Both the position numbers and the translations under genes were made by a program. DNA of 64,000 bases, taken from contig JACOSO010000096.1 in NCBI GenBank assembly GCA_016178785.1, positions 186,001 to 250,000 on the forward strand. The letters run 5' to 3'. Shown here piece by piece: positions 16,003 through 24,925 of the stretch. The stretch's first letter is position 1, and every line of letters begins with the position of its first letter. The stretch comes from Bacteroidota bacterium (GTDB taxonomy: Bacteria > Bacteroidota > Bacteroidia > Cytophagales > Cyclobacteriaceae). The notes beneath the pieces were generated by a model. That model did not search any database. It had not been told where the DNA came from and saw only the letters and a list, made by a program, of their open reading frames with translations.

Positions 16003-16617
16003 ATGTACGCGCCAAAGGATTTTAGAAACGATGACGAGGTTGCTGTAAAGGAATTCATTCGGCAGAATAGCTTCGGCATATTGGTAAGCCAATCGGAGGG
16101 CAAACTATGGGCTACCCATATTCCAATGTTGCTCGCAGATGGAGATAAGAAATTATCCGGTCACCTTGCCAAAGGAAATAAACAATGGAGAGAGTTTAAA
16201 AATCGCGCTGAAGTAATGGCCATTTTCAGCGGCCCGCACGCTTACGTTTCATCCTCATGGTATGATCACGAAAATGTACCTACGTGGAACTATATCTCTT
16301 GTCATGTTTATGGAAACATCCGAATTATTGAAGGAGATGAATTACATCAATCGTTGAAAACGTTGGTTGATAAGTACGAAAAAAATTCAGAATGCCCGAT
16401 ATCGATGGAGAAGTTCACACCTTCTTTCCTTACGCATGAACTTCAAGGTATTGTTGGCTTTGAAATAGCGATTACAAAAATCGAAACCGCATTCAAGTTG
16501 TCGCAAAATAGGGATGACAAAAATTACAAGGAAATAATTTCTCAACTAGAAAAGAGGAAAGACGAGAACTCGAAAGAAGTTGCCTTAGCGATGAAAACAA
16601 ATAGAAAAATAAATTAG
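16003..16617 (+). CDS. FMN-binding PaiB-like protein
   Basis: 204 residues of the PaiB/FMN-binding split-barrel family. It starts MYAPKDFRNDD, and LWATHIPMLLADG, LSGHLAKGNKQW, FSGPHAYVSSSWY and VPTWNYISCHVYG all match family hallmarks. In Bacillus, PaiB works with the PaiA acetyltransferase on polyamines and affects gene regulation. Here several GNAT genes are nearby but none is adjacent, so only the fold is certain. The last 30 residues are lysine-rich. Confidence 0.92.
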   Translation: MYAPKDFRNDDEVAVKEFIRQNSFGILVSQSEGKLWATHIPMLLADGDKKLSGHLAKGNKQWREFKNRAEVMAIFSGPHAYVSSSWYDHENVPTWNYISCHVYGNIRIIEGDELHQSLKTLVDKYEKNSECPISMEKFTPSFLTHELQGIVGFEIAITKIETAFKLSQNRDDKNYKEIISQLEKRKDENSKEVALAMKTNRKIN

Positions 16618-16623
16618 CCCAAC

Positions 16624-17076
16624 ATGATTGTTCAAGAACTAAGGAAAGTCTTCATCAAAGACCTTGAAAAACTAAAGGAAGAAATTTCACTTTACAAAGA
16701 CGAGCTAAGCCTCTGGAAGGTTGAAAAAGAAATTACCAATTCCGCTGGAAACCTTTGCCTCCACTTGGTTGGTAACTTGAAACATTTCATCGGTGCAACG
16801 ATGGGCAAGACTGATTACGTGAGAAATCGCGATCAGGAATTTTCCTTGAAAAATGTTCCCCAGAAAGAATTGGTGAGGATGGTAGAAGAAACCATTGATG
16901 TTGTTGGCAACGTTTTGTCAAATGTAAAAGATGAGCAACTGAAAGAAGAATATCCACTGCTCGTATTCAAAGAAAAAACATCCAAAGGATATTTTCTCTT
17001 TCATTTGGTTGGACACCTCGGTTATCATCTCGGGCAAATAAATTATCATAGGAGACTAGTGGTTGTTAAATATTGA
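16624..17076 (+). CDS. DinB-like protein (DUF1572 type)
   Basis: 150 residues, a third four-helix DinB-superfamily protein in this cluster. LCLHLVGNLKHFIGATM carries the helix-2 histidines, and FLFHLVGHLGYHLGQINYHRR the C-terminal metal ligands, the DUF1572 pattern. It starts 6 bases after the PaiB-like stop and ends 3 bases before the PLP decarboxylase start. Function unknown, perhaps metal-dependent detoxification. Confidence 0.85.
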   Translation: MIVQELRKVFIKDLEKLKEEISLYKDELSLWKVEKEITNSAGNLCLHLVGNLKHFIGATMGKTDYVRNRDQEFSLKNVPQKELVRMVEETIDVVGNVLSNVKDEQLKEEYPLLVFKEKTSKGYFLFHLVGHLGYHLGQINYHRRLVVVKY

Positions 17077-17079
17077 ATT

Positions 17080-18495
17080 ATGAATGGAATTCTGTTTTCA
17101 GATCGAAATGATTTTTCTGCTATTCTTGAAAAAGCAAAAAAGGTTGCTGAGAATCGCTTGAAAAAACAAGATGAGCTTGCTGCCGGAATCAAAGTTGATG
17201 ATCTTGATTTGCAAGTCTTACCTGAGAAAGGAATTGGCGCTAAAGCTTCTCTCGATTTCTTTGAAAAGCTTTTTGCTCAGAAAATGAATAATAGCGCAGG
17301 CGCACGTTATTTTGGTTTTGTTACTGGCGGTTCTACTCCTGCGTCTGTAGCAGGTGATTGGTTGGTGAGTGCCTTCGATCAAAATGCCTGCGGAAGCAAT
17401 GATTCAGTTGCCCCTCAAATCGAAAAGCAGACAATCCACTTCATGAAGCAACTGTTTGGACTGGACGAAAATTATTTTGGCTCATTCACAACTGGAGCTA
17501 CCATTTCAAATCTGGTCGGGCTCTCGCTTGGTCGCCAGTGGGTAGGCGAGCAACTTGGAGTTGATATCAGCAATGAAGGGTTGGATGCGCTTCCTAAAAT
17601 TAAAATTGTTAGTGGCACCCCTCATTCCAGCATTATTAAATCTATGTCAATGCTTGGGATCGGAAGAAAAGCTTTGGTCAAGATTGACACATTGCCCGAC
17701 CGGGAAGCCATCGACATTGAGAAACTTGAATGTTACTTAAGGGAGAACGCTGCACATCCTGTAATCGTAGTTGTTAACGCTGGAACAGTCAACACAGTAG
17801 ACTTTGATGACTTAGAAACGATTGGCCAACTAAAATCGAAATATAAATTCTGGTTGCATGTTGATGCAGCTTTTGGCGGTTTCGCTTCTTTGTCTGATCA
17901 ATATTCTCATTTGATGAAAGGCATCAACGCTGCCGACAGCATTACCATCGATGCGCACAAATGGTTGAATGTACCTTATGATGCTGCGATGCAATTCACC
18001 AAACACAAAAACCTTCAATTGAAAGTTTTTCAAAACAGCGCGGCTTATTTGGGCGATCCAGAAAAAAGCCCGGATTATTTTCATTATACGCCTGAAAATT
18101 CCAGAAGGTTTCGTGCTTTGCCTTCGTGGTTCACATTGATGGCTTACGGAAAAGATGGGCATCGCGAAATTGTAGAACGCAATTGTGACGCAGCTAAGTT
18201 GCTTGGTCGATTAATTGAAGAATCCGAATCATTCAAATTACTTGCACCTGTGCGAATGAATGTGGTTTGCTTCACGCTGAAAAGTGAATCGATTTCAGCG
18301 CCTGAGATTCAAAACTTTTTAAACCTTGTAACAAAGGACGGGAAAGCGTTTTTCACTCCTACAGTTTACAGAAATGTACCTGCCATAAGGGCAGCCGTGA
18401 GCAACTGGCAAACTGAGGAGAGTGACATAAAAATTGCGTTTGAATCGATTGTGCGCGTAGCACAAAAACTAAAACTTGAAAAAACTTTCGTCTAA
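17080..18495 (+). CDS. Pyridoxal-dependent group II decarboxylase
   Basis: 471 residues of the aromatic amino acid/glutamate decarboxylase-like PLP family. The cofactor lysine is K294 in TIDAHKWLNVPYD, the PLP-pyridine aspartate is D262 in HVDAAFGG, and H182 in SGTPHSS stacks on the ring. The N-terminal region (YFGFVTGGSTPASVAGDWL) is typical of members acting on aromatic amino acids or related substrates. The substrate cannot be decided from sequence. It is preceded by stress genes on the same strand and followed by ilvE. Confidence 0.92.
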   Translation: MNGILFSDRNDFSAILEKAKKVAENRLKKQDELAAGIKVDDLDLQVLPEKGIGAKASLDFFEKLFAQKMNNSAGARYFGFVTGGSTPASVAGDWLVSAFDQNACGSNDSVAPQIEKQTIHFMKQLFGLDENYFGSFTTGATISNLVGLSLGRQWVGEQLGVDISNEGLDALPKIKIVSGTPHSSIIKSMSMLGIGRKALVKIDTLPDREAIDIEKLECYLRENAAHPVIVVVNAGTVNTVDFDDLETIGQLKSKYKFWLHVDAAFGGFASLSDQYSHLMKGINAADSITIDAHKWLNVPYDAAMQFTKHKNLQLKVFQNSAAYLGDPEKSPDYFHYTPENSRRFRALPSWFTLMAYGKDGHREIVERNCDAAKLLGRLIEESESFKLLAPVRMNVVCFTLKSESISAPEIQNFLNLVTKDGKAFFTPTVYRNVPAIRAAVSNWQTEESDIKIAFESIVRVAQKLKLEKTFV

Positions 18496-18557
18496 ATTTT
18501 AAATTTTCTTTTCGTAATAAACTGGAGTATTTTTACATCACTTTAAAACCCAAAATT

Positions 18558-19628
18558 ATGGCCGTAATGACTGCACCTATCCAGACCGAACGCGTGAAAA
18601 AATCGAGATTATCCACGGTTGATTTTTCAAACCTTGGTTTCGGTACATATATCAGTGACCACATGGTGGTAGCCGATTACAAAAATGGCGAATGGCAGGA
18701 ACCCAAGATCGTGCCATACGCTGAGATGATGATGTCTCCCGCTATTCTCGCATTGCATTATGGCCAGTCGGTATTTGAAGGCATGAAGGCTTTCAAAAAC
18801 AAAAATGGTCAGATCACCATCTTCCGTCCACAGCGTCACCACCAGCGTTTCAACCGATCGCTTGAACGCATGTGTATGCCCGCGGTGAGTGAAGAATTAT
18901 TTATCAATAGCCTCGCTTCTTTAATTGAAGTGGATGAATCATGGATTCCGACAGCTGACGGCTCATCCCTATACATTCGACCCTTTATGTTTGCTAATGA
19001 GTCGCGCCTGGGAGTTAAAATTTCTGACGAGTACCGTTTCGTGATTTTGACTTGTCCTGTGGCGCCCTATTTCAGCAAGCCTGTTCGCATTAAAGTAGAA
19101 GAGGAGTATGTTCGTGCAGCCGAGGGAGGAACAGGCTATGCGAAATGCGCAGGTAATTATGGTGGTGCCTTCTACCCAACCATGCTTGCGCAAAAACAAG
19201 GGTTCGACCAAGTATTTTGGACAGATGCAAAGGAACACAAGTACATTGAGGAGTCTGGGGCAATGAATGTGATGTTTGTGCTGAATGGCAAATTGGTGAC
19301 CCCAAAATTGGTTTCTTCATTACTCGATGGCGTTACCCGCGATTCAATTTTGACTTTGACTTCATCCCTTGGAATCGAAACAGAACAACGCAGAATCAGT
19401 GTGACCGAGCTTGAAGAAGGTCTTAAAAGTGGAACATTGACGGAGGCCTTTGGTGTGGGCACTGCTGCTGTCGTTAGCCCGATCGCATCAATCAGTATTC
19501 AAGAAAGAAATTATCAACTTCCTGTTGCTGGCCCTGAAAGTTTCCAATTGCGTGCTAAGAAAAAACTGAATGACATTCGCATGGGTACTGAACCCGATGT
19601 TCACGGATGGAATTACATTGTGAAGTAA
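18558..19628 (+). CDS. ilvE: Branched-chain amino acid aminotransferase
   Basis: 356 residues, fold-type IV PLP enzyme that interconverts Leu, Ile and Val with their 2-oxo acids. The PLP lysine is K196 in GTGYAKCAGNYGGAF. QSVFEGMKAFK, IFRPQRHHQRFNRS and the WTDAKEHKYIEESG segment are characteristic of the eukaryotic-type (BCAT) subgroup. The C-terminal GVGTAAVVSPI loop is intact. The 62-base leader is AT-rich. A stem at 19649-19690 follows the stop. Confidence 0.95.
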   Translation: MAVMTAPIQTERVKKSRLSTVDFSNLGFGTYISDHMVVADYKNGEWQEPKIVPYAEMMMSPAILALHYGQSVFEGMKAFKNKNGQITIFRPQRHHQRFNRSLERMCMPAVSEELFINSLASLIEVDESWIPTADGSSLYIRPFMFANESRLGVKISDEYRFVILTCPVAPYFSKPVRIKVEEEYVRAAEGGTGYAKCAGNYGGAFYPTMLAQKQGFDQVFWTDAKEHKYIEESGAMNVMFVLNGKLVTPKLVSSLLDGVTRDSILTLTSSLGIETEQRRISVTELEEGLKSGTLTEAFGVGTAAVVSPIASISIQERNYQLPVAGPESFQLRAKKKLNDIRMGTEPDVHGWNYIVK

Positions 19629-19648
19629 GTTTCAATCAAAATTTTAAG

Positions 19649-19690
19649 AGTGAGTGGCAGCTTACCCAAGGGTAAGGGCATTCACTTTGC
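19649..19690 (+). terminator. Hairpin after ilvE
   Basis: AGTGAGTGGC pairs imperfectly with GGGCATTCACT around an inner stem CTTACC/GGTAAG. It sits about 20 bases after the ilvE stop. There is no strong T-run, so it may stabilise the mRNA end rather than stop transcription. Confidence 0.35.
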
Positions 19691-19728
19691 CTAAAAATCG
19701 AGAATCAAAATCTTGTTAGTGAAATCTA

Positions 19729-20139
19729 ATGGATCAAATTAGTTATTATAGCGATCGTGCAATATCAATCGAGCAATTTATCGATTTGCTTCAGCGATCT
19801 ACGTTGGCAGAACGAAGACCCGTCAATGACAAGGTCAAGATCGAAAAGATGTTGACCCATGGCAATATTTTGATTACAGCATGGCATAACGAATTGCTGG
19901 TTGGTGTCTCGCGTGCCCTAACTGACTTTTCATTTTGCTGTTATTTATCCGACCTGGCTGTTGACCAAGCATACCAACACAAAGGGATTGGGAAAGAAAT
20001 GATACGGCTTACGCATAAGGCCGCAGGAGAAAATGACACGACACTGATCTTACTGGCAGCACCATTAGCAGCAGGGTATTATCCCAAAATTGGTATGGAT
20101 CGATTTACAGATTGTTTCATTATTAAAAGAAAAAACTGA
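19729..20139 (+). CDS. GNAT family N-acetyltransferase
   Basis: 136 residues. A conserved strand CYLSDLAVDQAYQHKGIGKEMI provides the acetyl-CoA pyrophosphate loop (QHKGIG). A later LILLAAPLAAGYYPKIGM segment matches the C-terminal part of the ElaA/YhhY-like small acetyltransferases that use the PxxxGYY pattern. It ends 2 bases before the flavin-binding gene, so the two are co-transcribed. Confidence 0.9.
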   Translation: MDQISYYSDRAISIEQFIDLLQRSTLAERRPVNDKVKIEKMLTHGNILITAWHNELLVGVSRALTDFSFCCYLSDLAVDQAYQHKGIGKEMIRLTHKAAGENDTTLILLAAPLAAGYYPKIGMDRFTDCFIIKRKN

Positions 20140-20141
20140 GT

Positions 20142-20783
20142 ATGGAAAAATTTCCCATTACCGACAAAACCGAAATTACACGCCTGGCTAAGCGAGGAGT
20201 ATATGATAAAGAAACTGTTTATTCCATTTTAGATGAAGCTCTCTTTTGTACTCTGGCCTATGTGCGCGAAGGTCAGCCCTTTCAAATTCCTACAGGCTTC
20301 GTTCGCATTGGAGATAAAATTTATGTCCACGGGTCAGTCGGAAGTTTTTATATGCGCGAGCTACGCGATAGAAAGCATCATGCATGCGTCAGCGTAACTC
20401 TTATGGACGGGTTGGTTTTAGCAAGATCTGCTTTTCATCATTCGGTGAATTACCGATCTGTTGTAATTTTTGGAGAGCCACAATTAGTAAACAACAAAGA
20501 AGAACTGTACAAGGCACTTGAATTCTTCACCGAAAAAATGTGCCGGGGCCGCTGGAACGATGTACGCAAGCCAACCGACAACGAATGGAAAGAAACCATG
20601 GTTTTATCTTTTGATATTTCTGAGGCTTCCGCTAAAGTGAGAACCGGCCCTCCCAAAGATGACGAAGAAGATTACTCTATGGACGTGTGGGCTGGTGTTG
20701 TGCCTCTGAAAATTCAACATCTCGAACCGATTGCTGATCCGGAGCTGAAGATAGGAGTTAAGATTCCTGAGTATCTTCATTAA
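20142..20783 (+). CDS. Pyridoxamine 5'-phosphate oxidase-related flavin-binding protein
   Basis: 213 residues with the FMN-binding split barrel. LFCTLAYVREGQPFQIPTGF and KIYVHGSVGSFYMREL match the NimA-like/PNPOx family. A middle HHSVNYRSVVIFGEP strand and a C-terminal DVWAGVVPLKIQ are characteristic of the longer group. Members bind FMN or haem and often reduce nitro compounds; the substrate here is unknown. Followed by a GTTAATCG-type repeat. Confidence 0.9.
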   Translation: MEKFPITDKTEITRLAKRGVYDKETVYSILDEALFCTLAYVREGQPFQIPTGFVRIGDKIYVHGSVGSFYMRELRDRKHHACVSVTLMDGLVLARSAFHHSVNYRSVVIFGEPQLVNNKEELYKALEFFTEKMCRGRWNDVRKPTDNEWKETMVLSFDISEASAKVRTGPPKDDEEDYSMDVWAGVVPLKIQHLEPIADPELKIGVKIPEYLH

Positions 20784-20827
20784 TCGTTATTAGTTAACTG
20801 CTAATTGCAACTTATTCGATTAGTAAA

Positions 20828-21205
20828 ATGGAAAAAGAGAAGCAATTCAACTACGTAACAAAGCTTGATATCAAGTTTGACCATCTTGAGAGAATTGACG
20901 TTCCTCAACTGGTGAAAGAATGCAAAGACAAATGGTTTAACCAGACGCTGACAAAAGTCAACGACAGCGTGGTGAGGATTGGAATCGTGGAAGGCGAGTA
21001 TCATTGGCACAAGCACGACAACGATGACGAGTTCTTCTTTGTGCTGGAAGGGCAATTATTAATTGATCTTGAAGGTCAGACCATCGAATTAAATCCAAAT
21101 CAAGGGGTAACCATTTCTAAAGGCGTGATGCACAGACCGAGAGCTCCGAAGAAAACCGTTATGCTGATGATGGAGACAAGCGCGATTCAGCCAACGGGGG
21201 ATTGA
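20828..21205 (+). CDS. Cupin domain protein
   Basis: 125 residues forming one conserved beta barrel. The first cupin motif is YHWHKHDNDDEFFFVLEG, holding two histidines and a glutamate as metal ligands. The second is VTISKGVMHRPRAP with the third histidine. Single-domain cupins range from isomerases to dioxygenases, so no reaction is proposed. It is 21 bases upstream of the PhzF-family gene. Confidence 0.92.
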   Translation: MEKEKQFNYVTKLDIKFDHLERIDVPQLVKECKDKWFNQTLTKVNDSVVRIGIVEGEYHWHKHDNDDEFFFVLEGQLLIDLEGQTIELNPNQGVTISKGVMHRPRAPKKTVMLMMETSAIQPTGD

Positions 21206-21226
21206 AAGCACAAATTGAAAAGCTCA

Positions 21227-22144
21227 ATGCGAAAAATAAAATTTTACATTGTCGATGTTTTTGCCAGTCATAAATATGAAGGGAATCAACTAGCTGTTTT
21301 CGTTGATTCAGAAAATCAACTTTCTCCTAACGTGATGCAGACAATTGCAAAGGAAATAAATTTTGCAGAAACATCTTTCATAAAGGAAAATAAGGATGAT
21401 AATCGATTTGTAGTAAAGATATTCACACCTGAACACGAGGTTCCGTTTGCAGGGCATCCTTCCATAGGAACAAGTTTTATCATTTCAAAATTTCTCCTAC
21501 CTGAGCCCAAGAGAAAATTAATTCTTGAGCTAGCCCACAGCGATATTGAAATTTCGGTTTTGCAACCTGAAAATATTGATAAAAGCATTTTATTCATGAA
21601 GCAATCTCAGCCAGAGTTTCGAGAAACCTTTACGCACCATGAAGTATCGACAGAGTTAGGAATTGACATCTGTCATTTGGATAATTCGCTGCCCATTCAA
21701 GAAATAAGTACAGGATTACCTTACATTATTATCCCCGTAAAAAATTTGGATGCTATTGAAAAAATTGATCTGCAATATTCATCTTTTCAAAAATTTCTTG
21801 AGGTAAGAAAGAAATATAAAACCAACAGCATCACAGGGCACTCAACTTCTCTCTTCTTCTTTACCCGGGAGACTTATGAAAAAGAAAACAGCTTCAATAC
21901 CAGGATGCTTTTACTGGAAAACAATAAGCTTTCAGAAGATGCTGCAACAGGCAGTGCTAATGGTTGTTTGCTGGCTTACCTATTAAGATACCATGACAAG
22001 AAAATAACGGCAACGGTGGAACAAGGCTTTCAAATGGGAAGAAGGTCATATCTTTATCTTGAGGGGGAAAGCAAGAACGGCAAATATGCGATCAATATTG
22101 GAGGGCAAACTAAGTTAGTCTCAGAAGGGGTTTGGCATTTGTAG
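21227..22144 (+). CDS. PhzF family isomerase
   Basis: 305 residues from ATG 21227 (MRKIKFYIVDVFA); an in-frame TTG lies at 21215. The two pseudo-symmetric halves of the PhzF/diaminopimelate-epimerase fold are present. The catalytic glutamate sits in NFAETSFI, GHPSIG forms the first phosphate-like loop, and DAATGSANGCL is the second. Relatives isomerise small acids in secondary metabolism; no phenazine genes occur nearby, so the substrate is unknown. Confidence 0.92.
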   Translation: MRKIKFYIVDVFASHKYEGNQLAVFVDSENQLSPNVMQTIAKEINFAETSFIKENKDDNRFVVKIFTPEHEVPFAGHPSIGTSFIISKFLLPEPKRKLILELAHSDIEISVLQPENIDKSILFMKQSQPEFRETFTHHEVSTELGIDICHLDNSLPIQEISTGLPYIIIPVKNLDAIEKIDLQYSSFQKFLEVRKKYKTNSITGHSTSLFFFTRETYEKENSFNTRMLLLENNKLSEDAATGSANGCLLAYLLRYHDKKITATVEQGFQMGRRSYLYLEGESKNGKYAINIGGQTKLVSEGVWHL

Positions 22145-22206
22145 ATGGTAAAAAAAAATGGAACAAGGGCTTATCACTAGGAATAACTTTTAATTTAAAT
22201 AATTAG

Positions 22207-22671
22207 GTGGAGCAACTCATCAAAACATTTTACATCGCTTTTCAAAACAAAGATTGGAAAACTATGGTGTCGTGTTATCATGATGATATTGTTTTCAGCG
22301 ACCCGGTATTCCAAAATTTAAAAGGAAATGAAGCAAAGGCGATGTGGCACATGCTGGTAACTTCGGGAAAAGATTTGACGGTCAATTTCTCAAAAGTAAA
22401 AGCCACTGATCGCAAAGGATCTTGTCACTGGGAGGCGTTTTACACTTTTTCAAGAACAGGCAGAAAAGTACACAACCTCATTGAGGCGAGGTTTCAATTC
22501 AAAGACGGAAAGATTTTTCGCCACACCGACACTTTTAATCTGTGGCGTTGGAGTGCAATGGCATTGGGAATTGTAGGAATACTTTTGGGATGGAGCCCAT
22601 TGATCAAAAATAGAGTGAGAAGTTTAGCTCAGCATAATTTGAAAAAGTTCATGACCGCAAACAATTATTAA
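22207..22671 (+). CDS. SnoaL/NTF2-like domain protein
   Basis: 154 residues starting at GTG 22207. The first 110 form an NTF2-like cone: a helix with FYIAFQNKDWKTMVSCYHDDIVFSDPVF, then FYTFSRTGRKVHN and FQFKDGKIFRHTDTFN strands. This is the SnoaL-like polyketide cyclase fold. The rest has a hydrophobic helix (MALGIVGILLGW) and a basic tail, unusual for the family and perhaps a membrane contact. The stop overlaps the converging response regulator by 4 bases. Confidence 0.82.
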   Translation: MEQLIKTFYIAFQNKDWKTMVSCYHDDIVFSDPVFQNLKGNEAKAMWHMLVTSGKDLTVNFSKVKATDRKGSCHWEAFYTFSRTGRKVHNLIEARFQFKDGKIFRHTDTFNLWRWSAMALGIVGILLGWSPLIKNRVRSLAQHNLKKFMTANNY

Positions 22672-23078
22672 GCGGCCATCCCAACAAGTTTTGCAAATGT
22701 TTCTTTACTGACAGGCTTTACAACATAATCATTTACCAATTTGTGCTGTTTGGCACGATTAACATCTTCCGGATCAAGAGAAGAACTCACCATGAAAATA
22801 GAAATTGGCTTGCCCAACTTACTCTTAATTTTTTCAAAATCATCAAGAAACATCCAACCATCTACATACGGCATATTGATGTCGAGAAATAACACATCAG
22901 GGAGCAAATCAAGCTGACCCGAATTTCCTTCAAGGTACTCTAAGGCCTCTCCCCCATTAGTGAACTGAAGAATCCGTTCAGTGATATTGGCACCCTGGAT
23001 TGTGCGTGATGCAATCAGTCGAAAGATGGAATCATCATCTACCAATGCAATCACGGGTTTGCGATCAGGAGTGCGCAT
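22668..23078 (-). CDS. Single-domain response regulator
   Basis: 136 residues, a receiver domain alone. The acidic pocket is D14-D15 in ALVDDDS, the phospho-acceptor is D66 in LFLDINMP, and the switch and lysine lie in MVSSSLD and DYVVKPVS. With no output domain it probably works in a phosphorelay or by protein contact (CheY/Spo0F-like). Its 5' end overlaps the kinase gene by 14 bases, so the two form an operon. Confidence 0.93.
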   Translation of the reverse strand: MRTPDRKPVIALVDDDSIFRLIASRTIQGANITERILQFTNGGEALEYLEGNSGQLDLLPDVLFLDINMPYVDGWMFLDDFEKIKSKLGKPISIFMVSSSLDPEDVNRAKQHKLVNDYVVKPVSKETFAKLVGMAA

Positions 23079-24822
23079 TCTTGTTGAAGTTTATAACAAA
23101 AGTAACACCTTCATTTGTTTTACTAAAGACTTTTATTTCACCACCCATCGCCTCCACTTGGTTTTTAGTAATGAATAAACCAATTCCCCTTGCCTCGGCA
23201 TGCAGGTGAAAAGTTTTGTTCAATTTAAAAACTTGATGCCCATACTTATCCAGGTCAATTCCGAGTCCATTGTCGCTTAATTCTAAAATAATATCACCCT
23301 CTTCCTGATAGGTTTTGAATATGATCAAGGGTGTAACATTTTTTTTTCGATACTTCAGTGAGTTGCTAAGTAAATTAAGAAAAATGCTTTCAAGATAAAT
23401 GTTCGGGTAATTAATAGAAATTACTTGAAATTCGCTTTTAATCACTGCTTGCGACTCGTTGATCTTTGCCGCAAACATTTTTTTTATCTTATCGAGAGTT
23501 GCCTCAAAGGAAAGTGTTTGTCTTTCAATGTTAATGTTTTGTCTGATTTTTAAAACCTCGACCAGTTCGTGGAATGTATTATTCACCGCATGACTCGATG
23601 CTTTCAATAACCCGAAATATTCTTCTCTTTCTTCTCCTTTGTCAGTTTCTTCATAAAAAGAAATAAGCGACAGAATATTTCCAATGGGGGCGCGAAGGTT
23701 GTGCGACACGATCTGCGCAAATTCTTCGAGTTGATCATTCTTTCTTTTTAAATCATTTGCAATATCCAAAAGCCGGGTGTTCTGCTCGCGGATTTTTTCT
23801 TCGGCTTCTTTGCGCTCAGTCACATCGCGGAATTCGGTAACCCTTATCATTTTGCCCATATAAGGAATACTTTTTCCATGAACCTCGAGAGCGAAGCGCG
23901 TTCCATCTTTTCTCAAACATTCAATATCGTAAGGTTGATCATAACCCGATACGATTTTATCCATAACAAACTTGCGATGTTCCGGAGGAATAAGTTGGAG
24001 CCCATTGAAACCGATCAACTCTTCATATGAATAACCGGTGAGATCGCTCAATCCTTGATTGCAATCGATGATCACGCCCTTGTCGTGTAAGCCAATTCCA
24101 CCAAATGATGCTTGCTGCAGTGTGCGAAAACGCTGTTCGCTTTCTAGTGCTTGTTGTAAAGCAGTTTCAATTTTCTTTTCGATTTGCTTTCGATTGATCG
24201 CTCCGGAAATCGTGGCTGAGTATGAGCTCAAAACAGAAAACTCGATGTCAGACCATTCGCGTTCATACTTGCACTCATCAAAACCGATGAAGCCCCAAAA
24301 ATGGTCACTCACGAAAATGGGAAACAGCAGCACCGATTTTATGTCTTCATCTTCTAATATTTTCTTAAACGAACTGTCTCTGTCCATTTTACTTACGATC
24401 TGTACAAACGGACGGTTCAGTCGCAAGAGTTCATACGATTCCTTCACGAGGAAGTAGGGAAGATTTTGCAGATCAGGATTATTGATTTGCGGAAGCGCAG
24501 TACCTGAGTTCCATTCAAATCTTTGACTTGTTGTGAGTTCTTCGCCTTTCTTCGCTGGGTTATTTTCAAAAAGATAGACGCGATCTACTTTTGTTGCTTC
24601 CCCCAGAAGTCTTAATCCATTCCCCATGGCAGTTGACCAATCCGGGTTAAGTAATAACTCGCGGGTGGCCTGGGCTAATGATGAAAAAAGTATATCACGA
24701 AGTTCTAGTTCATGAAGGAGAGATTGTTTCGCTGCCGATTTCTTCAACACGGCCGGTTTCCGCTTAGATTTCGGGTTTGAGCCTGATGATTGCTTTTTCT
24801 TCGGTTGTTTCTTTGCAGGCAT
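23065..24822 (-). CDS. GAF/PAS sensor histidine kinase
   Basis: 585 residues. The N-terminus is strongly basic (KKQPKKKQSSG). A GAF domain spans about 50-205, then a coiled helix, a PAS domain with PAC motif at about 225-345 (FGGIGLHDKGVIIDCN, RVTEFRDVTERK), another coiled coil, and the phospho-acceptor H374 in IVSHNLRAPIG. The HATPase domain (470-580) shows DNGLGID and ARGIGLFITK. No membrane segments, so it is a cytoplasmic sensor. The overlapping response regulator is its likely partner. Confidence 0.93.
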   Translation of the reverse strand: MPAKKQPKKKQSSGSNPKSKRKPAVLKKSAAKQSLLHELELRDILFSSLAQATRELLLNPDWSTAMGNGLRLLGEATKVDRVYLFENNPAKKGEELTTSQRFEWNSGTALPQINNPDLQNLPYFLVKESYELLRLNRPFVQIVSKMDRDSSFKKILEDEDIKSVLLFPIFVSDHFWGFIGFDECKYEREWSDIEFSVLSSYSATISGAINRKQIEKKIETALQQALESEQRFRTLQQASFGGIGLHDKGVIIDCNQGLSDLTGYSYEELIGFNGLQLIPPEHRKFVMDKIVSGYDQPYDIECLRKDGTRFALEVHGKSIPYMGKMIRVTEFRDVTERKEAEEKIREQNTRLLDIANDLKRKNDQLEEFAQIVSHNLRAPIGNILSLISFYEETDKGEEREEYFGLLKASSHAVNNTFHELVEVLKIRQNINIERQTLSFEATLDKIKKMFAAKINESQAVIKSEFQVISINYPNIYLESIFLNLLSNSLKYRKKNVTPLIIFKTYQEEGDIILELSDNGLGIDLDKYGHQVFKLNKTFHLHAEARGIGLFITKNQVEAMGGEIKVFSKTNEGVTFVINFNKNAHS

Positions 24823-24872
24823 GCAACTCTAAACTCTCAAGATAAAGAAAATTAATTTTGCTTTTTAGACAT

Positions 24873-24903
24873 AAAAAAACCGACAGCTATCAAACTGCCG
24901 GTT
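24873..24903 (-). terminator. Rho-independent terminator (minus strand)
   Basis: Read on the minus strand, AACCGGCAG and CTGTCGGTT form a 9-bp stem with one G-T wobble around an 8-base loop, immediately followed by a run of seven Ts. It lies 23 bases beyond the stop of the lipoprotein gene and separates it from the kinase operon. Confidence 0.85.
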
Positions 24904-24925
24904 AGTTTTCAAAAACAAAGGTCTT

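Noticed and set aside
24873-24903. A terminator for the kinase operon
   Set aside because: The T-run follows the stem only on the minus strand, after the lipoprotein gene and before the kinase gene, so it ends the lipoprotein transcript.
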